A DNA stretch of 37,240 nucleotides, taken from NCBI RefSeq assembly GCF_022829285.1, contig NZ_JAKSYI010000048.1, positions 1 through 37,240 of the forward strand, read 5' to 3'. The stretch comes from Methylobacterium sp. J-078 (lineage in GTDB: Bacteria > Pseudomonadota > Alphaproteobacteria > Rhizobiales > Beijerinckiaceae). Position numbers and translations under genes: made by a program. The notes under the pieces are model-generated. The model did not search any database. It was not told the DNA's origin and saw only the letters and a list, made by a program, of their open reading frames with translations. This document shows, one piece after another, positions 26,261 to 34,801 of this stretch (positions are counted from its first letter, which is position 1; each line of letters begins with the position of its first letter).

Positions 26261-26345
26261 GGGCATCCTTAGCGGAGGCGCGCCGGGGACGGAAGTGCGG
26301 GATCTTTCGCAATCTCCGCCCTGTCACGACCGATGCATGCGCCTC

Positions 26346-27278
26346 TCAGCCCGCCTTGGCCGCGCGCCGCGCCTTGGCGAACTCGGTCAGGGCCGGGTCC
26401 TCGGTCGCCGGGAGCGTCACCGCGGTGGTGGCGAAGAGGTCGCCCCGCGTCCCGTCCTTCTTCGGCAGGCCCTTGCCTTTGAGCCGGAAGGTGCGCCCCG
26501 ACCCGGTCATGGCCGGGATCTTCATCTCCACGGCGCCCGTCAGGGTCGGCACCCGGATCGGTCCGCCGAGGATCGCATCCTCCAGGGGCACCTCCACGGA
26601 GGCGCGCAGGTCCGCCCCGTCCACGGTGAAGCGGGAATGGGGCAGGATGCGGATGGTGAGCAGGGCGTCGCCCGGCGTGCCGCGCGGGCCGGCGGACTGG
26701 CCGAGCCCCCGCAGGCGGATGGTCTGACCGTCGACCACGCCCTTGGGCACCACCACGTCCACGTCGCGCCCGCCCGGGAGCGACAGGCGCAGCTTCTCCT
26801 CGGCGCCCACCTGTTCCAGGGTCACGCTGAGCTCGGCCGCCACGTCCTCGCCTTTCTGGGGGCCGCGCTGCGCGCCGGGGCCGGCCCCGGCCGCCCGGAA
26901 CGCGTCGCCGAACAGGTGCGAGAAGATGTCCTCGCCGATGCCGCCGCCACCGCTGGGGCCGCCGCGTCCGCGCGCCGCGCTCTCGAAATCGAAGCCGCCG
27001 CCACCGCCCCGGCCGCCGCCGAACCCGCCGAAGCCCTCGAAGCCGGTGGCGCGCGGCTTGCCGTCAGCGTCGATCTCGCCGCGGTCGAACTGCGCGCGCT
27101 TGCCCGCGTCGCCCAGGATCTCGTACGCGCTGTTGGCCTCCGCGAAGCGGTCCTTGGCCTTGGCGTCGTCCTGGTTGCGATCGGGGTGGTAGGCCTTGGC
27201 GAGCTTGCGGTAGGCCTTCTTGATGTCGGCCTCGGAGGCGCCCTTGGAGACACCCAGCACGTCGTAGGGATTTCGCAT
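26346..27278 (-). CDS. DnaJ-type co-chaperone without zinc finger (CbpA-like, type II)
   Basis: A 310-residue protein. Residues 1-70 are a J domain (MRNPYDVLGVSKGASEADIK, KAYRKLAKAYHPDRNQ with the HPD tripeptide, FAEANSAYEILGD). A Gly/Phe-rich linker follows (about 80-120). No CxxCxGxG zinc-finger repeats are present. The C-terminal substrate-binding beta-sandwich domains are recognisable (LSLPGGRDVDVVVPKGV, IRLRGLGQ, FRLKGKGLP). This is the CbpA/type II layout: it stimulates DnaK ATPase and delivers clients. The true DnaJ of the organism should lie beside dnaK elsewhere. It is probably monocistronic on the minus strand. Confidence 0.9.
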   Translation of the reverse strand: MRNPYDVLGVSKGASEADIKKAYRKLAKAYHPDRNQDDAKAKDRFAEANSAYEILGDAGKRAQFDRGEIDADGKPRATGFEGFGGFGGGRGGGGGFDFESAARGRGGPSGGGGIGEDIFSHLFGDAFRAAGAGPGAQRGPQKGEDVAAELSVTLEQVGAEEKLRLSLPGGRDVDVVVPKGVVDGQTIRLRGLGQSAGPRGTPGDALLTIRILPHSRFTVDGADLRASVEVPLEDAILGGPIRVPTLTGAVEMKIPAMTGSGRTFRLKGKGLPKKDGTRGDLFATTAVTLPATEDPALTEFAKARRAAKAG

Positions 27279-27434
27279 CGGTCTTCAGGATTCTCGGTGC
27301 CGCCTGGAGCCGGGCGCCTGCCCGACTCCTTCGGATGAATCTGTCATGTGGACGGCCTGTTGCTTCTCTGCAACGGTCTCGCGCGAGAATTCGCTGCGAT
27401 TGGCACGCCGTCAACGGGCAGACCCGAACTGTGA

Positions 27435-27462
27435 TCCTAAAAAAATCGTGTCGGCGATTATG
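27435..27462 (-). terminator. Possible intrinsic terminator after the lipoprotein gene
   Basis: On the minus strand, just after the stop at 27464, AATCG and CGATT pair across CCGACA and are followed by a run of T. The five-pair stem is short but the T-run is good. Confidence 0.5.
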
Positions 27463-27463
27463 G

Positions 27464-28018
27464 TCAGGCGGAGGATTTCGCGGCCCGGATGCGCGTCAGG
27501 CCCCACTCGCCGCCGGACGGCTTGCAGCCGGTGCCGCGCACGAAGCGGCTGCCCGCCGGCGAGATCACGGAGGCCAGGAAATCGCGGCAGACGAGGTCGT
27601 TCGCGACGTAAGGCAGGCCGGTCGGGTTCACCGAGCCCCGCAGAGTCGTCTCCGGGTTGTCCCACTTCACCGGGCGTCCGTTGCCCTGCGGGTCGAGGGC
27701 GACGGCGAGGGCCGCGCTGGCGCGCCGCCAGTCCTCCGCCCCGAGGTCCGGGCCGAAGCCCAGGGGCTTGCGGTCGATGCTGCCGGTGGTGGCCGGGTCC
27801 TCGGCCGGCCCGGCCTTCACGAGGGCGGCCTTGGCCGTCTCGGCGCCAGCCGCCGCGGTGTCCTCGCCCTGGAAGGTGATGATGGGCAGGCCGCATCCGC
27901 CGAGGCCGAGCAGGAGGGCGGCACCGAGGGCGCGCGCGCTCCGGCGCGGCCCGGCGGCGGGATGAGTCCGGAGGCCGTTGCCCCCGATGGTCTGGGCTTT
28001 ACACTCGCGCCGACGCAT
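27464..28018 (-). CDS. Lipoprotein of the RT0821/Lpp0805 surface-antigen type
   Basis: A 184-residue protein with a twin-arginine-containing charged start, a hydrophobic segment and a lipobox LGGC (Cys42 in [11 protein letters not shown]), predicting an envelope lipoprotein. A TTGSI linker follows. The C-terminal half reads [20 protein letters not shown] then [20 protein letters not shown] and [17 protein letters not shown], resembling the RT0821/Lpp0805 (17-kDa surface-antigen-like) C-terminal domain with two cysteines. I chose the ATG at 28018 because AGGTG lies just upstream; the open frame extends beyond it but crosses into the divergent pdxH gene. Its role is unknown; relatives are outer-membrane proteins. 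Confidence 0.72.
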   Translation of the reverse strand: MRRRECKAQTIGGNGLRTHPAAGPRRSARALGAALLLGLGGCGLPIITFQGEDTAAAGAETAKAALVKAGPAEDPATTGSIDRKPLGFGPDLGAEDWRRASAALAVALDPQGNGRPVKWDNPETTLRGSVNPTGLPYVANDLVCRDFLASVISPAGSRFVRGTGCKPSGGEWGLTRIRAAKSSA

Positions 28019-28109
28019 TACACCTGATCTCGAACGACGTATTGGGCCGAATAACGCTCGTGTCCCACGTCGGTGCCCCCCGACCCGGATCTCACCAGAG
28101 GAATACGCC

Positions 28110-28772
28110 TTGGAACGGTTAAGGATCGATGATCCCGCCTCCCCCGCCGAGGCCACCGGCCCCGGCGGCGACTTCACCCGCGCGGCCGATCCGTGGGCCC
28201 TGTTCGCCGCCTGGATGGCCGAGGCCGAGGCCACAGAACCCAACGATCCCAACGCCATGGCCCTGGCCACGGCGGGGGCGGACGGCCTGCCCGACGTGCG
28301 CGTCGTCCTGCTGAAGGGCGTCGATGCGCGCGGTTTCGTGTTCTACACCAACACCGAATCGGCCAAGGGCGACGAGCTGCGCGAGAACCCGCAGGCCGCC
28401 CTGGTCCTGCACTGGAAGAGCCTGCGGCGGCAGGTCCGCGCGCGCGGACCCGTGAGCCCCGTCACGCGGGAGGAGGCGGACGCCTACTTCGAGAGCCGCG
28501 CCCGCAACAGCCGCATCGGCGCCCATGCCAGCCGCCAGTCCCGCCCCCTGGCGGACCGGGCGATCCTGGAGCGCGCGGTGGCGGAGGTCGCCGACCGTTA
28601 CGGCGAGGGGCCGGTGCCGCGCCCGGAGAACTGGACCGGGTTCCGCATCGCGCCGGTCTCGATCGAGTTCTGGCAGGACGGCCCCTTCCGCCTGCACGAC
28701 CGGGTCCGCTTCACCCGGGACGGCGGATCGTCCGATGGGGGCGCCTGGCGCGGCGCGCGCCTCTATCCCTGA
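28110..28772 (+). CDS. pdxH: Pyridoxamine 5'-phosphate oxidase PdxH
   Basis: A 220-residue FMN enzyme that oxidises pyridoxine or pyridoxamine 5'-phosphate to PLP. Family motifs are in order: [40 protein letters not shown], then [50 protein letters not shown] and the C-terminal WRGARLYP. The start is uncertain. I favour TTG at 28110 (LERLRIDDP), with AGAGGA eight bases upstream, because it gives the normal family length. An ATG at 27978 would add 44 unlikely residues and overlap the start of the divergent lipoprotein gene. Its PLP product is the cofactor of both cysteine desulfurases in the window. Confidence 0.92.
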   Translation: MERLRIDDPASPAEATGPGGDFTRAADPWALFAAWMAEAEATEPNDPNAMALATAGADGLPDVRVVLLKGVDARGFVFYTNTESAKGDELRENPQAALVLHWKSLRRQVRARGPVSPVTREEADAYFESRARNSRIGAHASRQSRPLADRAILERAVAEVADRYGEGPVPRPENWTGFRIAPVSIEFWQDGPFRLHDRVRFTRDGGSSDGGAWRGARLYP

Positions 28773-28911
28773 GACCGGCCGGCTCCTTGCTGCGTCGCGG
28801 GAGGACCCTGGATTTTAGGGCCCGCGCCGCTTAGACCTTGGCGTGGCGTGGGGGTGTCTTCGGCACGGTGGTCACGTGTGCCGGGCGCTCCCCGATCCTG
28901 AAGGAACGGTC

Positions 28912-29664
28912 TTGGCCTCATCCAACGAACGCCGCCGCGTCATGCTGCTGACGGGCGCCAGCCGTGGCATCGGCCACGCCACCGTCAAACGGTTCTCGGC
29001 GGCCGGATGGCGGGTCATCACCTGCTCGCGCCATCCCTTCCCCGAGAACTGCCCCTGGGAGATGGGACCGGAGGATCACCTCCAGGTCGATCTCGCCGAT
29101 CCGGCCGATACCGTGCGGGGCATCGAGGAGGTGGCCGGGCGCCTCGCCGCCGAGGGCGGACTCCTGCACGCGCTCGTCAACAATGCGGGCATCTCGCCCA
29201 AAGGGCCTCAGGGCGAGCGCCTCGGCGCCATCGCCACCGAGTTCAGCGACTGGCAGCGGGTGTTCCAGGTCAACCTGTTCGCCCCCCTCCTCCTGGCGCG
29301 CGGCCTCTGCGAGGAACTCACCCGCGCCAAGGGCTCCATCGTCAACGTCACCTCGATCGCGGGCTCCCGCGTCCATCCCTTCGCGGGTGCGGCCTACGGC
29401 ACCTCGAAGGCGGCGCTCGCCGGCCTGACCCGCGAGATGGCGAGCGATTTCGGCCCCCTCGGCGTGCGCGTCAACGCGATCTCGCCCGGCGAGATCGACA
29501 CCGCGATCCTGTCGCCGGGCACCGACAAGATCGTGGCCGGCATCCCGCAGCGCCGCCTCGGCACGCCCGACGAGGTCGCCAAGGCGATCTACTTCCTGTG
29601 CACCGAGGCCTCGTCCTACGTGAACGGCGCCGAGCTGCACATCAACGGCGGCCAGCATGTCTGA
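28912..29664 (+). CDS. Short-chain dehydrogenase/reductase (SDR)
   Basis: A 250-residue classical SDR with TGASRGIGHATVKRF (cofactor loop), LVNNAGISPKGPQG, the catalytic Ser in NVTSIAGSR, Tyr and Lys in YGTSKAALAGL, and SPGEIDTAILSPG after the active site. It reduces or oxidises an alcohol/ketone with NAD(P); the substrate is unknown. I favour a TTG start at 28912, preceded by AAGGAA five bases away, because the first in-frame ATG (28942) has no ribosome-binding site and would cut into the region before the cofactor motif. Its stop overlaps the start of the next gene by eight bases, so this is the first gene of a coupled four-gene run ending at 31832. Confidence 0.88.
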   Translation: MASSNERRRVMLLTGASRGIGHATVKRFSAAGWRVITCSRHPFPENCPWEMGPEDHLQVDLADPADTVRGIEEVAGRLAAEGGLLHALVNNAGISPKGPQGERLGAIATEFSDWQRVFQVNLFAPLLLARGLCEELTRAKGSIVNVTSIAGSRVHPFAGAAYGTSKAALAGLTREMASDFGPLGVRVNAISPGEIDTAILSPGTDKIVAGIPQRRLGTPDEVAKAIYFLCTEASSYVNGAELHINGGQHV

Positions 29665-30871
29665 ACGGCCGGCGCGTTTCGCGCCGCGTGCCGTGTTCCC
29701 GAACCGCGCGGCTTTGCGCGGGGCAGCCTTGACGCTCGCGGTCCTGAGCCTGGCGCTTCCGGCCCGCGCGGAACCGACGGTGACGATCCTCGACCTGCCC
29801 TTCCGGGCCCGGTCGCTGCGCGGCTCCGGCAGCGAAGTCGCGGTCGCGGTGGCGACCTCCGGGCTCCTGCCCCTGGCCCGGCCGCGCGGGGCCAACCCGG
29901 CGCAGGGCGAGGACGACGCGCCGATCGTGGTGGTCTGGGGCGACGGCGGCGGCGCGGCCCTCAGCCTCGTCGACGGGCAGGTGGCGACCACGCTCCTGGG
30001 CGCGGAGGCGGTGGAGGGTCTGGCGGCGGCCGAGACGCCCCGCGGCGCCCTGCCCGGCTCCCGCCGGGCGGTGTCCGGCCCCTTGAGCGTGCACCTCGCC
30101 GGTCCGGTCCCCGCCCTCGCGGGCGGCCCCGAGCAGGTCGCCAGCCTCGTCGTGCGCGAGCGCCAGCCCGTGGCCATGGGAGGCGACCCGAAGCCGGTTC
30201 CGGTCGTGACCACCACGCTCCCGGCCGCGCCCGATACCGCCTTTGCCCTGCGCCGGCCCCGCATCGCCCGGTTCGCGGGCAAGCCCGTCATCGTCGCGGT
30301 CACGGTCGCGCCCGACGGCGGCAGCGCGCTCGCCCTGTTCGGCCGGTCCGAAGCGGGCGCGGACGCCAAGCCCGAAGCCGCCAAGCCTGAAGCGGGCAAC
30401 CCCGCGGCATCTTGGGTACGCCTGGCGCGGGGGCCGACCCAGCCCACCGCCCCCGGCGGCCAGCCCCTGAAGCCGGCGGCCATCGCGGATTTCGCCGGAT
30501 CGGGCCAGCCGCAGATCGCCGCCGTGGCGGCGCCCGAGGCCGCCGGCCTGCTCCAGCTCTGGACCCTGGAGGCCGGCTCCCTGCGCCTTGCCCACGAGGC
30601 GCCGGGCTACACCAACGTCTCCCCCGGCGAGGGCGAGGCGGACCTCTCAACCCTAGTCGAGCCCGCCGGGCCGGGCGCACCCGAGCTCGCCCTGCCGGTC
30701 TCCGACCGGAGCGCCCTGGCGATCCTGTCCCTGAAGGACGGTATCCGCGAACGCGTGCGGGCGCCCCTGCCGGGGCTGGCGGCCTTCGGCCTCGCCGGGC
30801 TCGGGCGGGGCAGCGCCGCCCGTCTCTTCGTGGGCTTGGCCGACGGCCGCATCGCCGTGGTGACGCCGTGA
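29657..30871 (+). CDS. Secreted hypothetical protein with FG-GAP/beta-propeller-like repeats
   Basis: A 404-residue protein with a Sec signal peptide ([18 protein letters not shown], cut before EPTVT). The mature part is beta-rich with recurring patterns such as [20 protein letters not shown] and [20 protein letters not shown], resembling FG-GAP/VCBS propeller blades, and a short [13 protein letters not shown] repeat near the middle. It should be periplasmic or exported. I recognise no specific family. It overlaps the SDR gene upstream by eight bases, and its stop overlaps the NUDIX start (GTGA), pointing to translational coupling through the run. No functional link among these genes is obvious. 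Confidence 0.72.
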   Translation: MSERPARFAPRAVFPNRAALRGAALTLAVLSLALPARAEPTVTILDLPFRARSLRGSGSEVAVAVATSGLLPLARPRGANPAQGEDDAPIVVVWGDGGGAALSLVDGQVATTLLGAEAVEGLAAAETPRGALPGSRRAVSGPLSVHLAGPVPALAGGPEQVASLVVRERQPVAMGGDPKPVPVVTTTLPAAPDTAFALRRPRIARFAGKPVIVAVTVAPDGGSALALFGRSEAGADAKPEAAKPEAGNPAASWVRLARGPTQPTAPGGQPLKPAAIADFAGSGQPQIAAVAAPEAAGLLQLWTLEAGSLRLAHEAPGYTNVSPGEGEADLSTLVEPAGPGAPELALPVSDRSALAILSLKDGIRERVRAPLPGLAAFGLAGLGRGSAARLFVGLADGRIAVVTP

Positions 30872-31374
30872 CGGGAAGCGATCCGACAGGGACTGGTCCG
30901 AGCCCGACCGATCCGGACGACGCGCAGGCGCGGCTCTTTCCGACGCGCCCCTTCGTGGGCACCTCCATCGCGGTCCTGCGCGGCGACCGCGTCCTCCTGG
31001 CCGCCCGGGCCAACGAGCCAATGCGCGGGGTCTGGACCCTGCCCGGCGGCCTCGTCGAGGCGGGCGAGCCCCTGGCCGAGGCGGCCCTGCGCGAGCTGCA
31101 GGAGGAGGTCGGCCTCTCGGCCGAGGTGGTGGGCGTGCTGAGCCCCACCGAGATCATCCTGCGCGACGCGGGCGGCCGCGTGCGCCACCATTACGTCGTT
31201 CATCCCCACGCCGCCCTCTGGAACGGGGGCGAGCCGGTGGCCGGGCCGGAAGCCCTCAGTGTCCGCTGGGCGACGCTGGCGGAACTCGAGACCCTGGCGA
31301 CGACGCCGGGCCTCGCCGGCACCGTCCGGGAGGCCTTCGCCCGCGTCACCCTGCGCCCGGAGCCGCTTGCGTGA
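30868..31374 (+). CDS. NUDIX hydrolase
   Basis: A 168-residue protein with a full NUDIX box: [20 protein letters not shown] continuing EVGL, which fits G-x5-E-x7-REUxEExGU. The fold hydrolyses nucleoside diphosphates linked to another moiety (ADP-ribose, NADH, 8-oxo-dGTP and others), so the substrate cannot be named. Residues 1-25 are a polar extension ([17 protein letters not shown]). The start is a GTG at 30868 that overlaps the TGA of the preceding gene (GTGA), and its own stop overlaps the next start in the same way. The aromatic [20 protein letters not shown] before the box is typical of ADP-ribose or mutator-type enzymes. Confidence 0.88.
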   Translation: MTGSDPTGTGPSPTDPDDAQARLFPTRPFVGTSIAVLRGDRVLLAARANEPMRGVWTLPGGLVEAGEPLAEAALRELQEEVGLSAEVVGVLSPTEIILRDAGGRVRHHYVVHPHAALWNGGEPVAGPEALSVRWATLAELETLATTPGLAGTVREAFARVTLRPEPLA

Positions 31375-31832
31375 GGCGTGTTCGAGTCCTGCCGTCGATC
31401 CTCCTCGGCGGCCTCGCCGTGCTGGTGGCCCTGCCCGGCCCCGGCCTCGCCCAGCAGGCGCGGGGCAGTGCCGCCCGCCCCGCCGCGAAGCCTGCCGAGA
31501 AGGAGCCGCCCCCGCCCGCCGAGCCGCCGCCCGCACCCTACGACCGCGACCTGATGCGGCTCTCCGAAATCATCGGATCGCTGGCCTTCCTGCGCGAACT
31601 CTGCGCCACCCCGGACGCCGCCGAGTGGCCGGCCCGGATGAAGGCCCTGATGGAAGCGGAGGGCGTGACCCCGAACCGGCGCGACCGCCTCGCCGGGGCC
31701 TACAACCGCGGCTATCGCGGGTACAGCCTGACCTACCGGGTCTGCACCCCCGCCGCGACGGAGGCCGCGAGCCGCTTCGTGACCGAGGGGGAACGCCTCT
31801 CGCACGCACTGGCGAGCCGCTTCGGCGGTTGA
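31371..31832 (+). CDS. TIGR02301-type secreted protein
   Basis: A 153-residue protein with a Sec signal peptide ([20 protein letters not shown]), a proline/alanine-rich linker (residues 30-55) and a helical domain with the TIGR02301 pattern: [48 protein letters not shown] and RVCTP. The two cysteines probably form a disulfide in the periplasm. The family is conserved in Rhizobiales and Caulobacterales; its function is unknown. The GTG start at 31371 overlaps the NUDIX stop, closing the coupled run. TIGR02301 is identified from memory of the pattern. Confidence 0.75.
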   Translation: MRRVRVLPSILLGGLAVLVALPGPGLAQQARGSAARPAAKPAEKEPPPPAEPPPAPYDRDLMRLSEIIGSLAFLRELCATPDAAEWPARMKALMEAEGVTPNRRDRLAGAYNRGYRGYSLTYRVCTPAATEAASRFVTEGERLSHALASRFGG

Positions 31833-31889
31833 TCGTTCGCCCGCCGTGGGGGGCGCCGGTTCGCCCTGCGGGCCGCTCCGAATCCGCGT

Positions 31890-31963
31890 GGGATGACCGC
31901 GAATGGACCGTGATCGGGGCCCCTTGATGCAACCGGGACACAGTTCCGGGGGATGACCGCGAA
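31890..31963 (+). repeat. Direct repeat GGGATGACCGCGAA, two copies 60 bp apart
   Basis: Identical 14-base copies lie at 31890-31903 and 31950-31963 in the 252-bp gap before the gene at 32085. The sequence between them is not otherwise repeated. It could be a regulator-binding direct repeat or chance in GC-rich DNA. Confidence 0.5.
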
Positions 31964-32084
31964 ACGCAGAATTTGAGCACCGGCGTTAACCGCTTCGCAA
32001 TTCCTGGCTTTGCGAACCCGCCGCCGCGTCCTATCCTCATCGCACTGGCCGGTTGTTTCGCCGGCGCAAACGATGATGTGGCCC

Positions 32085-32339
32085 ATGCACATGGATACGG
32101 TCTCCGCGCCCTTCGAGGCGGATCTCGACGACAAGCGGGCCGCGCTCGGCTACGTCTCGGAGGCCTTTGCCGAAGGCTGTCTCGACGGTCTCGACGGCGA
32201 CTGCATGGCCCAGGCCGCCCTGTTCGCGGCCTTCCAGGAACTCGTGATGACCTACGGCGAGGAGGCGACCGCCCGCTACGCGGAAGGGTTTCCGGACCGG
32301 ATCCGCGGCGGCGCCTTCACCACGAGCCCGCAGCATTAA
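32085..32339 (+). CDS. Small hypothetical protein
   Basis: An 84-residue acidic, soluble, helical protein (MHMDTVSAPFEADLDDKRAA, then CLDGLDGDCMAQAALFAAFQ and YGEEATARYAEGFPDRIRGG). Its two cysteines are 8 residues apart. I do not recognise a family. The exact start is uncertain among clustered ATGs at 32073, 32076, 32085 and 32091; none has a strong ribosome-binding site. A very good intrinsic terminator follows 55 bp after the stop, which supports a real, probably well-expressed gene. It is monocistronic. Its size and charge would suit a small regulatory or partner protein, but nothing in the sequence shows this. Confidence 0.6.
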   Translation: MHMDTVSAPFEADLDDKRAALGYVSEAFAEGCLDGLDGDCMAQAALFAAFQELVMTYGEEATARYAEGFPDRIRGGAFTTSPQH

Positions 32340-32393
32340 GGTTACACGTTCCCTAGCGGGAAATGCTGGTCCCCTGTCGGGGATCGGCACGCG

Positions 32394-32419
32394 GGCAGGC
32401 CTTCGGGCCTGCCTTTTTT
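32394..32419 (+). terminator. Strong intrinsic terminator
   Basis: GGCAGGCC and GGCCTGCC pair perfectly around a TTCG tetraloop and are followed by six T. It ends the transcript of the small gene at 32085-32339 and sits before the convergent 3' end of the dihydroorotase gene. Confidence 0.93.
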
Positions 32420-32457
32420 GTTGGGCGCGTCCCCTGTTCGCGGACGTGCCGTCGCCC

Positions 32458-33795
32458 TCAGGCGCGTGGCAGCGCTTCCTCGAACACCACCGCCTCGCCA
32501 CGCGACGGTGCGGCGAGCGCTCCCTCCCACATCACGCTGTGGCCGCGCACCAGGGTGCCCACGGGCCAGCCCGTCACGGTGACGCCATCATAGGGCGTCC
32601 AGCCGCATTTCGAGGCGATCCAGTCGTTGCGGATGGTCTCCCGGCGCTTGAGGTCCACCAAAGTCACGTCGGCGTCGTAGCCGACCGCGAGGCGCCCTTT
32701 CCGGGCGATCCCGAACAGACGCTTGGGGCCGGCGCTGGTGAGGTCGACGAAGCGCGCCAGGGAGAGCCGGCCGGCGGCGACGTGGTCGAGCATGATCGGC
32801 ACCAGGGTCTGAACGCCGGTCATGCCGGAGGGTGACTCCGGGTAGGGCTTGGCCTTTTCCTCCAGCAGGTGCGGGGCGTGGTCGGAGCCGAGCACGTCGA
32901 CGACGCCCTGGGAGAGCCCATGCCAGATGCCGTCGCGGTGGTAGGTCCCGCGCACCGGCGGGTTCATCTGCACCAGGGTGCCGAGGCGGGCATAGGCCTC
33001 GTCGCCGTCGAGGGTGAGGTGGTGTGGCGTGGCCTCGCAGGTCGCGACGTCCTTGGCTTGCGCCAGATACGCCATCTCCTCCTTCGTAGAGATGTGCAGG
33101 ATGTGGATGCGCGCCCCCGTGGCCCGGGCGATGCGCACGAGGCGCTGCGTCGCCTTGAGCGCGGCTTCGGGCGAGCGCCAGACCGGGTGCGAGGACGGAT
33201 CGCCCGGCACCCGCAGATCCTTCTGCGCCCGCAGCATCGGCTCGTCCTCGGCGTGGAAGGCGGCGCGCCGGCGGGTCCGCTTCAGGATTTCGGTGACGCC
33301 GGCATCGTCCTCAACCAGCAGCGAGCCCGTGGAGGAGCCGACGAACACCTTGATGCCGGCCGCGCCCGGCAGGCGCTCGAGCTCGGGCACGAAATGCGCG
33401 TTCTCGTGGGTGCCGCCGACCCAGAACGCGAAGTCGCAATGCATCCGGTGATGGGCGCGAGAAACCTTGTCGGCGAGCGCCTCGGCGCTGGTGGTGAGCG
33501 GGTTGGTGTTCGGCATCTCGAACACCGTGGTGACGCCGCCCATGACGGCCGCGCGCGAGCCCGATTCGAGGTCTTCCTTGTGATCGAGCCCCGGCTCGCG
33601 GAAATGCACCTGGCTGTCGATCACGCCGGGCAGCAGGTGCAGGCCGGTGCAGTCGCGCCGCTCGGCGGCCGCGGCCGCCGCGAAGTCGCCGATCGCCGCG
33701 ATGCGCCCGGCGCGGATGCCGAGATCGGCGCGATGCGCGCCGTCCTGGTTCACCACGGTGCCGCCGCTGAGGAGGAGGTCGAAGGGCTGGTCCAT
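32458..33795 (-). CDS. pyrC: Dihydroorotase-family protein (PyrC-like amidohydrolase, DDQVHFREPG-type subgroup)
   Basis: A 445-residue amidohydrolase. The metal-site motif is IDSQVHFREPG, where canonical dihydroorotases have H-x-H: the first histidine is Gln, the second is kept. The bridging lysine is in GIKVFVGSSTGS, further ligands in FHAEDEP and HILHISTKEE, and the catalytic Asp in VLGSDHAPH. Dihydroorotase closes carbamoyl-aspartate to dihydroorotate in pyrimidine synthesis. This QVH subgroup is widespread in alphaproteobacteria and is usually labelled dihydroorotase. The altered first ligand means one metal may be bound differently, or the protein may act on another cyclic amide. I chose the ATG at 33795 with GAGGAG upstream. 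Confidence 0.88.
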   Translation of the reverse strand: MDQPFDLLLSGGTVVNQDGAHRADLGIRAGRIAAIGDFAAAAAAERRDCTGLHLLPGVIDSQVHFREPGLDHKEDLESGSRAAVMGGVTTVFEMPNTNPLTTSAEALADKVSRAHHRMHCDFAFWVGGTHENAHFVPELERLPGAAGIKVFVGSSTGSLLVEDDAGVTEILKRTRRRAAFHAEDEPMLRAQKDLRVPGDPSSHPVWRSPEAALKATQRLVRIARATGARIHILHISTKEEMAYLAQAKDVATCEATPHHLTLDGDEAYARLGTLVQMNPPVRGTYHRDGIWHGLSQGVVDVLGSDHAPHLLEEKAKPYPESPSGMTGVQTLVPIMLDHVAAGRLSLARFVDLTSAGPKRLFGIARKGRLAVGYDADVTLVDLKRRETIRNDWIASKCGWTPYDGVTVTGWPVGTLVRGHSVMWEGALAAPSRGEAVVFEEALPRA

Positions 33796-33911
33796 TCCGG
33801 ATCTCCTCGGGCGGGCCGCGCGTGCGGCGCGCATTGAGACGGGGTCGCGGGCGACTTATGTCAGCCCCGGACGGCGCGCAATGCCGCCGCCACTTGTCTA
33901 TAGGAGTCGCC

Positions 33912-34763
33912 ATGCCGATCGCCCTGCTGCCGGACCGCGCCGTCGTCACCGTCTCGGGCGAGGATGCGACGAGCTTCCTGCAGGGCGTGGTGACCTGCAA
34001 CGTCGAGACCCTGGAGCCCGGCGAGGCCCGCCTCGGCGCCCTGCTCACGCCCCAGGGCAAGATCTTGTTCGATTTCCTCGTCGCCCGCGCGGCCGACGGC
34101 TTCCAACTCGATGCCGCCGCCGATCAGGCGCCCGGCCTCGCCAAGCGCCTCGGGCTCTACCGCCTGCGCGCCAAGGTGACGATCACCCTCGACCCGACGC
34201 TGGGTGTCGCCGCCGCCTGGGACGGCGCCGAGACCGCCGCCACGGTGACGCGCCTGCGCGACGGCCGTCTCGGGGGCTTGGGCGAGCGCCTGATCTTCCC
34301 GCTCGGCGCCTTCTCGGCGGATGCCACCGAGGCCGATTACCACGCCCACCGCATCGCCCACGGCATCCCCGAGGGCGGGCGCGACTTCCCCTGGTCCGAC
34401 GCCTTCCCGCACGAGGCGCTGATGGACCAGCTCGGCGGCGTCGACTTCCGCAAGGGCTGCTATGTCGGCCAGGAGGTGGTCTCGCGCATGCAGCATCGCG
34501 GAACCGCCCGCACCCGGATGGTGCCCCTCGTGGCGGTGGGCGGCGAAGCCCTGGAATCCGGCGCCGAGATCACGTCCGGGGCGCGCGGGCTCGGCACCGT
34601 GGGTAGCGTCGCGGGTCGGCGCGGTCTCGGCACCCTGCGCCTCGATCGCCTCGCCGACGCGCTGGCCGCCGGCGAGACCCTGCGCGCCGGCCACACCCTG
34701 ATCGGCGTCGAGAAGCCGGCCTTCGCGACCTTCGCGTTTCCGGAGGTGGCGCCGGCCGGCTGA
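33912..34763 (+). CDS. ygfZ: Folate-binding protein YgfZ (Fe-S cluster maintenance)
   Basis: A 283-residue protein related to the glycine-cleavage T protein, with the YgfZ signature KGCYVGQEVVSRMQHRG (the conserved Cys of K-G-C-Y-x-G-Q-E is present) near residue 182 and an N terminus VSGEDATSFLQGVVTCNVET. YgfZ/IBA57 proteins bind tetrahydrofolate and help form or repair [4Fe-4S] clusters in enzymes such as MiaB. It lies 117 bp from the divergent dihydroorotase gene. TAGGAG precedes the ATG at 33912. It serves the same process as the suf cluster but is not linked to it in the window. Confidence 0.9.
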   Translation: MPIALLPDRAVVTVSGEDATSFLQGVVTCNVETLEPGEARLGALLTPQGKILFDFLVARAADGFQLDAAADQAPGLAKRLGLYRLRAKVTITLDPTLGVAAAWDGAETAATVTRLRDGRLGGLGERLIFPLGAFSADATEADYHAHRIAHGIPEGGRDFPWSDAFPHEALMDQLGGVDFRKGCYVGQEVVSRMQHRGTARTRMVPLVAVGGEALESGAEITSGARGLGTVGSVAGRRGLGTLRLDRLADALAAGETLRAGHTLIGVEKPAFATFAFPEVAPAG

Positions 34764-34801
34764 GATCGACGCGCGGGCCGCACCCGGCTAAACCCTCGCC
34801 G

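Noticed and set aside
23009..26266. A very long minus-strand frame across ppk2, the ATPase and fabI
   Set aside because: The real genes on this stretch (two plus, one minus) have full motif sets; the long frame is compositionally typical of an antisense frame.
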